DNA from: Lishizhenia tianjinensis
Lineage (GTDB): Bacteria > Bacteroidota > Bacteroidia > Flavobacteriales_D > Crocinitomicaceae
NCBI RefSeq assembly: GCF_900116425.1
Contig: NZ_FPAS01000004.1
Location: forward strand, 62,001-126,000
Direction of reading: 5' to 3'
DNA: 64,000 nucleotides
Position numbers and translations under genes: made by a program. The notes beneath the pieces are model-generated. The model searched no databases, was not told where the DNA came from, and saw nothing but the letters and a program-made list of their open reading frames with translations. Positions 1 through 8,248 of the stretch are shown piece after piece. The first letter of the stretch is position 1, and each line of letters begins with the position of its first letter.

Positions 1-516
1 TACCAAATCTTGCTCGGTGAGTTGAAACTCCCCTATTCCATTATTGATTTGCGCATTGCGTATAGATTCCGTCAATGCGATGTTGCCCAAGTTATCTCCG
101 AAACGGTAATCTCTGTATTCTCCTGTTTTATCTAGACTTTGTCCGAGATGCTTGGTTTTATGATTCCCTTTTCCGCGTTTATTGAGGTTTCCGAAGATTT
201 GTTCCAAGGCCGATTGACGTAACATTTGCTCCGACTTCGCCGTGATTTTCATACCACCCTTTTGCGGGTTGTCCTTATCGTCTTTGATATAGCCTTTTTT
301 CTTGAGGTCTTCTCGAAAATCATCAAGCGTATACTCAGGTGTTGTGAGTTGGTATTCCTGATCGAGGGTTTCCATCCATTCAAAACTCTCGTCTACATCC
401 CCCGAAGTATGCACGATGATTTCCTTCCAGATATCAAACAATTTATCAAAAGGAGAGCTGTCTTCCTTGATGAATTGCTTAAAAATAAGGCTGGATGTAT
501 TGCGCTTGTTTTGCAT
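1..516 (-). CDS. VWA-domain protein, COG4867-like (partial, runs off the left edge)
   Basis: The open reading frame starts at an ATG complementary to 514-516 and runs without a stop to base 1, giving 172 residues of the N-terminal part. It holds no recognisable catalytic motif here. The segment around residues 95-172 (LEQIFGNLNKRGKG, then EYRDYRFGDNLGNIALTESI) resembles the region that precedes the von Willebrand factor A domain in COG4867 proteins, where a basic stretch is followed by a Y-FGD motif. Those proteins usually pair with a MoxR/ChlI-type AAA ATPase, which would lie beyond the window. The family call rests on remembered sequence pattern; the VWA domain itself is not in view. Confidence 0.6.
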   Translation of the reverse strand, partial: MQNKRNTSSLIFKQFIKEDSSPFDKLFDIWKEIIVHTSGDVDESFEWMETLDQEYQLTTPEYTLDDFREDLKKKGYIKDDKDNPQKGGMKITAKSEQMLRQSALEQIFGNLNKRGKGNHKTKHLGQSLDKTGEYRDYRFGDNLGNIALTESIRNAQINNGIGEFQLTEQDLV

Positions 517-591
517 ATCTTAAAAATAACAAAAAACAAAGCGAAAGGTTTGTGCTAGGGTGTCTTGTTAGGGACGAAGATGATGGAAAGA

Positions 592-623
592 AAAAGCCCG
601 AAGCTATCAACTCCGGGCTTTTT
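592..623 (-). terminator. Rho-independent terminator after the DUF2891 gene
   Basis: An inverted repeat AAAAGCCCG / CGGGCTTTT with a 13-nt loop lies 20 bp beyond the stop codon at 643. A run of T follows the stem on the minus strand. It separates the DUF2891 gene from the VWA gene. Confidence 0.8.
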
Positions 624-642
624 AATTCATGTCTCAAAAATC

Positions 643-1761
643 TTACTTCTCCAAATCCCCTTCAAGGGCATAAATGGCAAAACTCGCCAACCAGTGTCCA
701 CCCATGTAATCGTCTCCCACTAAATTAGGCAGCGAGTAGGCGATGTGCTCACGGGCTATTAAATTCAAGTGTTTTAGTTCGTTTAACTTCGCCAATTTTT
801 GCAAGTTCCAAGCCCTACTGAAGTTTAAACCGTCTAGGTGTACGAGCTGACCATCTGTCCTATCACTCACAATTCCCGTCTCCCATTCAAAATCCTTTTT
901 AAACAATTCAGGTAAAAAGGCTTTTAACCAGGGTCTGAATTCTTCCTTTGGCAATATGCGCTGCATCAAGGCTGCCTCCTCTAAACATGGAGATAGAAAA
1001 TCAGAACCACTTGGTTCCCATCCGAGCGGACAAGCACTTGTTTTCACATCGTCCAAATAGAAATAACGCGCCCTTTCCATGATCACCTTCTTCAATTCTA
1101 CGTTATCAACCGCCATGGCATAATCAAAGGCGAAATTCAAGCCAAATGCCGTGTTAGAATGCTTACCTACACGCTCAGGATATTGCAACTTCGGTAAAAA
1201 CTCGATGTATTTTTGAACAATGTGATCGGTCAATGGCTTCAAATTCGCTCTTAAAGCCACTCCCAAAGTATCCTCCCAAGTTAATAACTCCAAATCCAAT
1301 TTTAACAACCACGCCCAACCATAAGTACGCTCATAACTCTTGTTGATTTTCTTCTCGAAATATTTAAGTTCTTCGGCTATATTCTCTTTGGTAATGCTTT
1401 GCGCCAACTGATATCTAATTGAAGGAGCATGTTCTAAATCCGGAAAACTCTTGAGTAGTTTCACCAAACTCCAATGACCATGCACCGCCGAATGCCAATC
1501 AAAACAACCGTAAAATGCTGGGTGCTCTTGTTGAGGCGTTGTAAAAGAACTATCGCTTTCTAAAACCATACTGGGTTTATTGGGGTATTGCTGACCAATA
1601 CAATCCATAGGTAAACGCGCCAACAAATTTGCTTGCTCCAAACTTAATTGCGTACTATCTTCCAATTGTTTTATCTTCTCCTCTACTTGCTTGTTGCGTT
1701 CATTCATATTACACGCCGTAAGCACGAACAAAAAAGATAAGAATGCCAATATTGTTTTCAT
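643..1761 (-). CDS. DUF2891 family lipoprotein
   Basis: The protein has 372 residues when started at the ATG at 1761; a TTG three codons upstream is less likely. It begins with a lipoprotein signal (hydrophobic stretch ending L-T-A-C), so it is probably anchored in an outer or inner membrane leaflet. The motif HPAFYGCFDWHSAVHGHW near residues 80-97 is characteristic of DUF2891 (Pfam PF11199), a family of unknown function with an all-alpha toroid look. Many Trp and conserved His/Asp residues fit an enzyme of the six-hairpin glycosidase kind, but that is inference. It appears to be a single-gene unit, with a terminator downstream and a 276-bp gap upstream. Confidence 0.85.
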   Translation of the reverse strand: MKTILAFLSFLFVLTACNMNERNKQVEEKIKQLEDSTQLSLEQANLLARLPMDCIGQQYPNKPSMVLESDSSFTTPQQEHPAFYGCFDWHSAVHGHWSLVKLLKSFPDLEHAPSIRYQLAQSITKENIAEELKYFEKKINKSYERTYGWAWLLKLDLELLTWEDTLGVALRANLKPLTDHIVQKYIEFLPKLQYPERVGKHSNTAFGLNFAFDYAMAVDNVELKKVIMERARYFYLDDVKTSACPLGWEPSGSDFLSPCLEEAALMQRILPKEEFRPWLKAFLPELFKKDFEWETGIVSDRTDGQLVHLDGLNFSRAWNLQKLAKLNELKHLNLIAREHIAYSLPNLVGDDYMGGHWLASFAIYALEGDLEK

Positions 1762-1982
1762 AGGTTTCAACTTTGGTCTAAAAATAGAAAATTAATAAGT
1801 TCTTGAGGCTCCCTGCCCTTTTCATTTCCTTACAAGGGCACCAGGCTATCCACTTTACTCCCTTGTCGTTCAACTGTGTTTTAAGAAGGCTTAATATAGC
1901 TTCTAGGGTCGCTTTAAACACCTTTTAAAACTAAGTTTTACTCCAAGGGCGGTACCGTTGCTATCCTTGGTAGATGGACATA

Positions 1983-2013
1983 AAAAAAGTCCCACTCAAA
2001 CCTGAATGGGACT
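1983..2013 (-). terminator. Terminator of the atp operon
   Basis: AGTCCCACTC and GAATGGGACT pair with one G-U, followed on the minus strand by seven T. It begins about 25 bp after the atpG stop codon, so it ends the atp transcript. Confidence 0.85.
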
Positions 2014-2037
2014 CCTTTATATATTTAAAACTTTCGA

Positions 2038-2913
2038 TTAACCGTTCAATGCTTCTGCACCACCAACGATCTCTAAAATTTCGTTTGTAATTGCTGCCTG
2101 ACGCGCTTTGTTGTAAGACAATGTCAAATCTTTCTTCAATTCAGAAGCGTTATCTGTTGCCTTGTGCATAGCTGTCATACGTGCTCCGTGCTCTGAAGCG
2201 TTAGAATCTAACAATGCTTTGAACAATTGGATTTTCAACGATTTTGGAATCAAACTTTCAACGATACCTGCTTTAGAAGGTTCGAACATGTACTCTACAG
2301 AAGCAGCGTCATCTTCTTGAACCGCAGGAATAATTGGCAAGAACTGTTCGTTCTCTACTGTTTGCATAGCAGCGTTCACAAACTTGTTGTATACCACAAC
2401 GATTTTGTCGAACTCACCATCCATAAATCTATCCATTAAGAACTGTGCTAAATCTGCAGAACGTTCAAACGTTAAATCGTTAAACATATCTTCAGCCGCT
2501 CCAATTCCTTCTGGTCTGTAGTTCATTTCACTTCTTTTGAAAGCGTCATTCACTTTTTTACCAACTGCTAATACTTTCGTATTGTAAGCTGCAAACTCAC
2601 CCGCTAAAAGTGCATTTACTCTTTTAATGACATTGTTGTTAAACGCCCCACACAAACCTCTGTTTGATGTAACCGCAACAATCAATACATTTTTCATCTC
2701 TCTTTCCTCTGCGTAAGCATTTTCAGAAAGATCTAATGTAGCACTTAAGTTACCCAAGATATCTTGCAACTTCTCAGCGTATGGACGCATTTTAGTAATC
2801 GCATCTTGAGCTCTGTTTAACTTAGCAGCAGAAACCATCTTCATCGCCGATGTAATTTGCATCGTAGATCCAATAGATGTAATTCTGTTTTTTATTTCTT
2901 TTAAGTTTGCCAT
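2038..2913 (-). CDS. atpG: F1Fo ATP synthase gamma subunit
   Basis: This 291-residue protein is the central rotor shaft of F1, joining the alpha3beta3 head to the c-ring. The N-terminal helix (MANLKEIKNRITSI, with MKMVSAAKL following) and the C-terminal helix with ARQAAITNEILEIVGGAEAL are the two parts of the coiled-coil shaft and match the family closely; length is normal. It is the last gene of the operon. It is separated from atpA by an inserted IVP gene, whereas gamma normally follows alpha directly. Its start codon lies only 6 bp from the first heptad of the repeat array at 2919-2946, so its translation initiation region is partly made of the inserted sequence. Confidence 0.97.
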   Translation of the reverse strand: MANLKEIKNRITSIGSTMQITSAMKMVSAAKLNRAQDAITKMRPYAEKLQDILGNLSATLDLSENAYAEEREMKNVLIVAVTSNRGLCGAFNNNVIKRVNALLAGEFAAYNTKVLAVGKKVNDAFKRSEMNYRPEGIGAAEDMFNDLTFERSADLAQFLMDRFMDGEFDKIVVVYNKFVNAAMQTVENEQFLPIIPAVQEDDAASVEYMFEPSKAGIVESLIPKSLKIQLFKALLDSNASEHGARMTAMHKATDNASELKKDLTLSYNKARQAAITNEILEIVGGAEALNG

Positions 2914-2916
2914 ATC

Positions 2917-2947
2917 AATTAAGAATTGTGAATGAAGAATTAAGAAT
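2917..2947. repeat. Heptanucleotide array on the atpG side of the first IVP gene
   Basis: On the plus strand four contiguous 7-nt units can be read: TTAAGAA (2919-2925), TTGTGAA (2926-2932), TGAAGAA (2933-2939), TTAAGAA (2940-2946). The IVP stop codon lies in the last unit. The reverse complement of the unit TTAAGAA is the unit found on the other side of the gene, so the two arrays form an inverted pair. Confidence 0.8.
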
Positions 2948-3281
2948 TTTTTGAGCTATTAATTATCGCTACCAGTAGTTTAATTAATTGCTCGTTTTCA
3001 TCCTTTAGCTCCTCACTTACCTTTTCTATCTTTAAATCAATAATATTTAACCAATACTTGGTTTCATCTGCTTCTTTCAAAGCTATTTTAAGCTTGTGAA
3101 CAAAATCTTTTCTGCTCTCTGCTCTTTGAGCCTCTACTACATTGGCTCCTATGCTCGTACCACTTCTAAAAAGCTGTTTGGCAAAATCGAAATGGTTTAA
3201 GCTTCTTAAGTGTTCGTAGTAATCAAAAATAGCGAGAGAAAAATCAAATGATTTAGTCACCAATATATTCTCTCTCGCCAT
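2940..3281 (-). CDS. Four-helix-bundle protein, S23/IVP family (inside the atp operon)
   Basis: The protein has 113 residues, close to the usual length of the 23S rRNA intervening-sequence protein family (TIGR02436). Typical features are visible: an N-terminal helix with SFDFSLAIFDYYEHL, then FAKQLFRSGTSIGANVVEAQRAESRKDF, then ALKEADETKYWLNII. These match the family core (R-S-xx-I-xx-N-xx-E-A and the E-T-xx-W-L motif). The gene separates atpA from atpG, although no rRNA is near, so the name IVP is historical. Biochemical function of these stand-alone proteins is unknown; a fold relationship to the Avd protein of diversity-generating retroelements is known. It is flanked on both sides by heptad arrays and its last codons lie inside one of them. 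Confidence 0.92.
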   Translation of the reverse strand: MARENILVTKSFDFSLAIFDYYEHLRSLNHFDFAKQLFRSGTSIGANVVEAQRAESRKDFVHKLKIALKEADETKYWLNIIDLKIEKVSEELKDENEQLIKLLVAIINSSKNS

Positions 3282-3317
3282 TAAATTCTTAATTCAGAAC
3301 TCTTAATTCTTAATTTA
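3282..3317. repeat. Heptanucleotide array on the atpA side of the first IVP gene
   Basis: Plus-strand units are TTCTTAA (3286-3292), TTCAGAA (3293-3299), CTCTTAA (3300-3306) and TTCTTAA (3307-3313). The array fills the whole gap between the atpA stop codon and the IVP start codon. Its unit is the reverse complement of that at 2917-2947. Confidence 0.8.
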
Positions 3318-4892
3318 TTAGTATTTCGAAGCGATCTCTTTCGCTACTGTAGCTAATGTGTCAGTTACTTCGTCAGTTAATTTACCTGCTCTTAAAGTAT
3401 CCAGAACGTCTTGGTGTTTCGCTGATAAGTAATCTAAGTACTCAGTTTCGAAAGCTTTCACTTGGTTCACTGGTACGTTTTGAATCAATCCTTTTGTACC
3501 TACGTAGATGATAGCAATTTGCTTCTCTACTGGGTAAGGATCTCCTTCTTTTTGTTTCAAGATCTCTACGTTTCTTGCTCCTTTATCCAATACCGCTTTA
3601 GTTGCAGCATCTAAGTCAGAACCGAATTTCGCGAAAGCCTCTAATTCTCTGTATTGTGCTTGGTCTAATTTCAAAGTACCTGCTACTTTCTTCATAGACT
3701 TAATCTGAGCGTTACCTCCTACACGTGATACTGAGATACCAACGTTAATCGCTGGACGAATACCAGAGTTGAACAAGTCAGACTCCAAGAAGATCTGTCC
3801 ATCCGTAATAGAAATTACGTTTGTTGGAATGTATGCAGAAACGTCACCCGCTTGTGTTTCGATAATTGGAAGGGCAGTTAAAGATCCTCCTCCTTTTACC
3901 TTACCTTGCAATGAAGCTGGTAAATCGTTCATTTGAGATGCAATTGTATCATCGTTGATGATTTTCGCTGCACGCTCTAATAATCTTGAGTGTAAGTAGA
4001 AAACGTCTCCTGGGTACGCCTCACGTCCTGGAGGACGACGTAATAACAATGATACCTCACGGTAAGCTACCGCTTGCTTAGATAAATCATCAAAAACGAT
4101 TAATCCTGGACGACCTGTATCACGGAAGTACTCTCCAATCGCTGCACCTGATAATGGCGCGAAGTATTGCATTGGAGCTGGGTCAGAAGCGTTTGCTGCT
4201 ACTACAACTGTGTAAGCCATAGCTCCAGCTGCTTCTAATTTATTAACTATACCTGCAACGGTAGAACCTTTTTGTCCAACTGCTACATAAACACAGTAAA
4301 CTGGCTCTCCTTTGTCGTAAAATTCTTTTTGGTTGATGATCGCGTCAATCGCAACAGTTGTTTTACCTGTTTGACGGTCACCAATGATCAACTCACGTTG
4401 TCCACGACCTACTGGGATCATAGCATCTACTGACTTGATACCTGTTTGTAAAGGCTCAGTTACTGGCTCTCTGTAGATAACCCCTGGAGCTTTACGCTCG
4501 ATAGGCATCTCAAATAACTCACCAGTGATTTCACCTTTACCATCGATTGGATTACCCAAAGTATCAACTACACGTCCAACCATACCTTCACCTACCTTGA
4601 TAGATGCGATCTGACCTAAACGTCTTACAGTATCACCTTCTTTTACTTGGCTTGAACGACCAAGAAGTACAGCACCTACGTTGTCCTCTTCCAAGTTCAA
4701 CGCCATACCTCTTAAACCACCATCAAATTCGATAAGTTCACCATATTGAACTCCGTTAAGTCCGTAAATACGTGCGATACCATCACCGATTTGTAGTACA
4801 GTACCTACTTCTTGAAGCTCTGCTTCAGATTTGTGACCTGAAAGCTGTTCTCTTAAAATTGCAGAAACTTCTGCTGGTTTTACATCTGCCAT
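3318..4892 (-). CDS. atpA: F1Fo ATP synthase alpha subunit
   Basis: The 524-residue protein is the non-catalytic nucleotide-binding subunit of the F1 head. The P-loop GDRQTGKT is at residues 171-178. The segment [22 protein letters not shown] is the Walker B region, and [23 protein letters not shown] follows as in all alpha subunits; the C-terminal helical domain is complete. It follows atpH after a 37-bp gap. The catalytic beta subunit (atpD) and epsilon (atpC) are absent from the window; Bacteroidota commonly place them at another locus. Confidence 0.98.
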   Translation of the reverse strand: MADVKPAEVSAILREQLSGHKSEAELQEVGTVLQIGDGIARIYGLNGVQYGELIEFDGGLRGMALNLEEDNVGAVLLGRSSQVKEGDTVRRLGQIASIKVGEGMVGRVVDTLGNPIDGKGEITGELFEMPIERKAPGVIYREPVTEPLQTGIKSVDAMIPVGRGQRELIIGDRQTGKTTVAIDAIINQKEFYDKGEPVYCVYVAVGQKGSTVAGIVNKLEAAGAMAYTVVVAANASDPAPMQYFAPLSGAAIGEYFRDTGRPGLIVFDDLSKQAVAYREVSLLLRRPPGREAYPGDVFYLHSRLLERAAKIINDDTIASQMNDLPASLQGKVKGGGSLTALPIIETQAGDVSAYIPTNVISITDGQIFLESDLFNSGIRPAINVGISVSRVGGNAQIKSMKKVAGTLKLDQAQYRELEAFAKFGSDLDAATKAVLDKGARNVEILKQKEGDPYPVEKQIAIIYVGTKGLIQNVPVNQVKAFETEYLDYLSAKHQDVLDTLRAGKLTDEVTDTLATVAKEIASKY

Positions 4893-4929
4893 CTTTTATC
4901 CTTTTTATTTGACTTTTGGCTAAGCCAAA

Positions 4930-5463
4930 TTATCGTGTTAAACGTTGTTTTAAATCCTTAAATTGACGAGAAACTGAAGCATCTATTTGCTTGTCTCCCA
5001 TTCTTACAACAAAACCTCCAATAAGAGATTCGTCAATTTTTTCCTCTACTTCTAATTCGCCTTTGATAGACTCTCCAACTTTTGCCAAAATTTGAGCTCT
5101 AACTTCGTCGTCTAATTTCGCTGCAGTAGTGATAGTAATCGGAACAATTCCTTTATGTTCTTTCACTTTTGCACCGTACGACATTGCTATTTGCGGCAAT
5201 AAAGCTTCTCTTCCGTTCTTTGTAATCAAGGCCAAGAAGTTTTTAGATACTTCATTGAACTGATCAAAAATTGCGTTAAAGATCTCTATTTTTTTATCCG
5301 CTTTAACAATAGGGCTACTCAAAAGTAACTCTAATTCTCTGTTTTCTAAAACAGTAGAAAGGAAAAAGTTCATATCATCTTGAATTCCATCCACATTATT
5401 CATGTCGATAGCCAATTCTAACAATGCTTGCGCGTATCTTGATGCTGCTTTTGTCCCTTTCAT
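4930..5463 (-). CDS. atpH: F1Fo ATP synthase delta subunit
   Basis: This 177-residue protein is the peripheral-stalk subunit that links the b-dimer to the top of alpha3beta3 (OSCP). The N-terminal helical bundle starts SRYAQALLELAID, and the C-terminal part IDESLIGGFVVRMGDKQID is the conserved beta motif of the family. It starts 4 bp after atpF ends, indicating tight translational linkage. Confidence 0.96.
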   Translation of the reverse strand: MKGTKAASRYAQALLELAIDMNNVDGIQDDMNFFLSTVLENRELELLLSSPIVKADKKIEIFNAIFDQFNEVSKNFLALITKNGREALLPQIAMSYGAKVKEHKGIVPITITTAAKLDDEVRAQILAKVGESIKGELEVEEKIDESLIGGFVVRMGDKQIDASVSRQFKDLKQRLTR

Positions 5464-5467
5464 AATT

Positions 5468-5968
5468 CTAGTTTAAGCTAATGTCCTCAGCCATTTTAGA
5501 TGCAAGTGCTTTTTGCTTCTCATCAGAAGCCAACTCTCCACGAACTACTTTTTCAGCAATTTCTAAAGAGATAGCAGCTACTTGAGTTTTCAATTCAGCG
5601 ATTGCTGCATTTTTCTCACCTGCGATAGTTTCTCTTGCAGAAGCCAATACTTTTTCAGCCTCTTGTGAAGCTTTAGACTTCGCTTCTTCGATCATTCCGT
5701 TTGCTGTTGCTTTAGCATCCTTAATCATCGCATCACGCTCTGCTCTTGCTTCCTGCATCATCACATCGTTCTGTGCAGTTAATTCTTTCATTTTAGCCTC
5801 AGCTTTTGCTGCAGCTTCAATTGCGTTTTGAATTCCTTCCTCACGCTTGCTTAAACCTTCTAATATTGGTTTCCAAGCAAATTTCCTAGCTAATAAAATT
5901 AATATTACTAAGATGACTGCTTGCATAAAAAACAAGCCTATCGAAAAATCACCTATTAACTTCTCCAT
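5468..5968 (-). CDS. atpF: F1Fo ATP synthase b subunit
   Basis: The 166-residue protein has a single N-terminal membrane helix (IGLFFMQAVILVILILLARKF) followed by a long Ala/Glu/Lys-rich helix that makes the peripheral-stalk coiled coil. This is the standard architecture and length. It lies between atpE (110-bp gap) and atpH (4-bp gap). Confidence 0.96.
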   Translation of the reverse strand: MEKLIGDFSIGLFFMQAVILVILILLARKFAWKPILEGLSKREEGIQNAIEAAAKAEAKMKELTAQNDVMMQEARAERDAMIKDAKATANGMIEEAKSKASQEAEKVLASARETIAGEKNAAIAELKTQVAAISLEIAEKVVRGELASDEKQKALASKMAEDISLN

Positions 5969-6078
5969 TATCGAATTGTATATAGTTTATTCTAAATTTC
6001 TTCTTTTTTGTTCTTAGTAGAAATTGTGTTGTAGTAAGCAACCCTTACCACAACACAATGTTCTAATTTGTTTTTGGA

Positions 6079-6267
6079 TTATTTTCCAAGGATTAAAGCA
6101 CCGAATGCTAAACCTTCCAAAAGTGCTCCAATGATAATCATTGCAGTTTGAATTTTACTTGCTGCTTCTGGTTGACGTGCAATACCTTCCATTGCTTTAC
6201 CACCGATGTTACCAAGTCCTAAACCTGCTCCGATTACGATTAATCCAGCTCCAATTAAATTGTACAT
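6079..6267 (-). CDS. atpE: F1Fo ATP synthase c subunit
   Basis: The protein has 62 residues, short but normal for Bacteroidota. It is a two-helix hairpin with a Gly-rich first helix (GAGLIVIGAGLGLGNIGG), the polar loop ARQPEAA and a second helix carrying the ion-binding carboxylate Glu51 in GALLEGLAFG. The set of residues around Glu51 does not by itself tell H+ from Na+ coupling; H+ is assumed. The 110-bp gap after it is the longest within the atp cluster and could hold a processing site that raises c-subunit yield. Confidence 0.96.
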   Translation of the reverse strand: MYNLIGAGLIVIGAGLGLGNIGGKAMEGIARQPEAASKIQTAMIIIGALLEGLAFGALILGK

Positions 6268-6301
6268 AGCTATTATATATTAATTAAACAAAAAATACTT
6301 A

Positions 6302-7462
6302 TTAATGATGATCTTCAACTGCCATTCCGATGAATAGCGATGACAACATCGTAAAAATGTAGGCCTGTAAGAAGGCTACTAAAAGCTCTATCAATGAAAT
6401 GAACAATGATAAGAACAATGAAATTGCTGTTGATCCTACAGCTCCAAACTGAGCTTTTAAGATTATCGTTAAAGCAATTAACGACATCAATACCATGTGA
6501 CCAGCAGTAATGTTTGCGAACAAACGAATTAATAATGAGAATGGTTTTGTAAACATCCCCAACACCTCGATAGGTGCTAAAACTATCTTCATCGGTACTG
6601 GTACACCAGGCATCCAGAAGATGTGACCCCAGTAGTGCTTGTTACCACTGAATTGTACAATGAAGAAAGTGAATAAGGCTAAACATGCTGTTACTGCGAT
6701 GTTACCTGTAACGTTAAATGCTAAAGGAGTTAAACCTAATAAGTTCAAAATCCAGATGAAGAAGAACACTGTCAATAAGAAACTCATGAACTTTTTGTAG
6801 TGCTTCTCTCCGATGTTAGGACGAGCAATCTCATCTCTAACGTATAATACTAATGGCTCTAAGATTCTTCCAATACCTGTTGGAACTGGACCTCTTTTGT
6901 AGCTTTTCGCTAAAGAACCAAACATCCAAATCATCAACAAACCTGCGATCAACATACCCAATACGTTTTTCGTAATTGAGAAATCGATAGGATGACCTAA
7001 TTCTTCGTGACCTTCAGCGTCTGTCTTAACAATTTTACCGTGTGCTAATTTGAAAAATGCTCCATTGCTTTCTGCAACTGTTTCACCGTGGTGGAACTTA
7101 GAAGACATAAAGAAGTGCATTCCTGTTTCACCATCCCATAAGATAACTGGTAATGGAAATCCGATGTGCGTACCTTTTTCGTTGTCTGAGAATAAAACAA
7201 AATCATGTGCATCCTGCAAGTGGTGTTCTTTGTACGCTTGAATTTCTTCTTGCGTATCTATCATTCCTTCGTACCCGTGACCACCGTGATCTGCATCATG
7301 CTCACCATGTGCTTCTTCGTGCGCCTCGTGTCCTTCTGCGTGTACTGCGTGAGCTTCGTGTTGCCCTTCATGACCGTGTTGCTCATTCGCAAAAGCGAAT
7401 GTTGTACCGATCGTAAACATCAAACCTATAAAAAACCTGACAGAATTTTGTGCTAGTGTCAT
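6302..7462 (-). CDS. atpB: F1Fo ATP synthase a subunit with signal peptide and His-rich N-terminal domain
   Basis: The reading frame extends up to a TTG at 7516, but I place the start at the ATG at 7462 because a strong promoter (7504-7533) lies between the two. The mature part has the usual membrane helices, with the essential Arg in SLLIRLFANITAGH and the conserved end AFLQAYIFTMLSSLFIG. It is about 386 residues, far longer than the E. coli protein. The extra part is a signal peptide (GLMFTIGTTFAFA), then about 45 residues dominated by His, Glu, Gly and Ala, and a periplasmic segment of about 90 residues before the first core helix. The extended form is familiar from Bacteroidota; the His-rich stretch suggests metal or proton binding, which is inference. 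Confidence 0.95.
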   Translation of the reverse strand: MTLAQNSVRFFIGLMFTIGTTFAFANEQHGHEGQHEAHAVHAEGHEAHEEAHGEHDADHGGHGYEGMIDTQEEIQAYKEHHLQDAHDFVLFSDNEKGTHIGFPLPVILWDGETGMHFFMSSKFHHGETVAESNGAFFKLAHGKIVKTDAEGHEELGHPIDFSITKNVLGMLIAGLLMIWMFGSLAKSYKRGPVPTGIGRILEPLVLYVRDEIARPNIGEKHYKKFMSFLLTVFFFIWILNLLGLTPLAFNVTGNIAVTACLALFTFFIVQFSGNKHYWGHIFWMPGVPVPMKIVLAPIEVLGMFTKPFSLLIRLFANITAGHMVLMSLIALTIILKAQFGAVGSTAISLFLSLFISLIELLVAFLQAYIFTMLSSLFIGMAVEDHH

Positions 7463-7503
7463 AATTCCCAACTGTATAAAAGTATATCTTCGAAATTTTG
7501 GTG

Positions 7504-7533
7504 CAAAAGTACACAATTAATTAGAAATACAAA
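7504..7533 (-). promoter_or_regulatory. Promoter of atpB (TTTG-N18-TACTTTTG)
   Basis: On the minus strand TTTG (complement of 7530-7533) is followed by 18 nt and TACTTTTG (complement of 7504-7511), matching the Bacteroidota sigma consensus TTTG/TAnnTTTG. Transcription would begin near 7497-7500, giving atpB a leader of roughly 35-40 nt. It allows atpBEFHAG to be expressed separately from the upstream sprE-bactofilin genes. Confidence 0.75.
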
Positions 7534-7619
7534 CTATTTTTTTTCAATTCCAAGATAGCTTTCCGAGAAATTAAGACGCTTGTACTATAGGTTTTGCTGT
7601 AGTTCGCTGCTAAGGCCGT

Positions 7620-8018
7620 TTATTTATCCTCTTGCTGTAAAACGATGAGTGCCAAAATGCTCTCCATAATCACAAAAAGAAATAATGGGATTACAATGGA
7701 GATTCGGGTTGACATAGACAGTGTATCTATATCCATTTCACCCCCAAAGAAAAGCACTAAAAATGCGCCCATCTTCATGGTTAATGCAACGATAAAAACC
7801 ATCAATATTTTGTTGGGTGTGAAAATTTTACCCACCTCCAAAAGAAGGTAGGTAAATAAAGTTCCAAATCCGAAGAAATAGTACAGCTTACTGATTTGAA
7901 GATCTACTTTTAAGTTATTCTTCTCTACTATGCTTAAATGAATAAACTCACCTAAAAAAAGCGTCGCTATAATAATTGCAGAAACAATTACCATACGCTT
8001 CACCACACTACTCTTCAT
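7620..8018 (-). CDS. Small membrane protein of the atp cluster, AtpI-position
   Basis: The 132-residue protein has about four predicted membrane helices (VIVSAIIIATLFLGEFI, FFGFGTLFTYLLLEVG, ILMVFIVALTMKMGAFLVLFF, IVIPLFLFVIMESILALIVL). It has no enzymatic motif. It lies between the AtpZ-like gene, which it overlaps by 11 bp, and atpB, the position taken by atpI in other atp operons. A role as an AtpI-like factor for c-ring assembly is inferred from position and topology only. Confidence 0.7.
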   Translation of the reverse strand: MKSSVVKRMVIVSAIIIATLFLGEFIHLSIVEKNNLKVDLQISKLYYFFGFGTLFTYLLLEVGKIFTPNKILMVFIVALTMKMGAFLVLFFGGEMDIDTLSMSTRISIVIPLFLFVIMESILALIVLQQEDK

Positions 8019-8247
8019 CGTCTTGATTACTTAATTTGATTACTTGTCTGATAATGGAATATATGGAACCAAACACTACAAATAAGGTGACCACCTTATA
8101 ATAGGATATGTGCTCGGAGGGATATTTTTTATCCAACCATTCTCCAATTAAACTTCCCAGCCATATGGATACCCCCATTTGGAGTCCAAGTCCGGTAAAC
8201 CTTATAAACTTGGAATAATTACCCTTATTCTTAGGAAGTAAATCCAT
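8008..8247 (-). CDS. AtpZ/AtpI family protein
   Basis: The 79-residue protein has two membrane helices. The segments FTGLGLQMGVSIWLGSLIGEWLDKKYP and YYKVVTLFVVFGSIYSIIRQV match the AtpZ/AtpI family (F0F1-ATPase assembly factor, DUF in older databases), including the G-xx-xG-xx-xD motif in helix one. AtpI/AtpZ proteins in other bacteria help c-ring assembly or Mg2+/Ca2+ uptake. It follows the bactofilin gene with a 1-bp gap and overlaps the next gene. Confidence 0.85.
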   Translation of the reverse strand: MDLLPKNKGNYSKFIRFTGLGLQMGVSIWLGSLIGEWLDKKYPSEHISYYKVVTLFVVFGSIYSIIRQVIKLSNQDDEE

Positions 8248-8248
8248 A

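Noticed and set aside
226-728. Plus-strand frames at the left edge
   Set aside because: They are antisense to the VWA-domain gene and run across the terminator at 592-623.
2940-3281. IVP gene as part of a 23S rRNA intervening sequence
   Set aside because: No rRNA sequence is found near either copy; the genes lie in protein operons.
2917-3317. Heptad arrays as a CRISPR array
   Set aside because: Units are 7 nt and contiguous, with no spacers; they are microsatellite-like, not CRISPR.
7050-7456. Several overlapping plus-strand open frames opposite the His-rich part of atpB
   Set aside because: They are the antisense of the GAGCAC/CATGGC-rich codons of atpB; no start context and no known domain.
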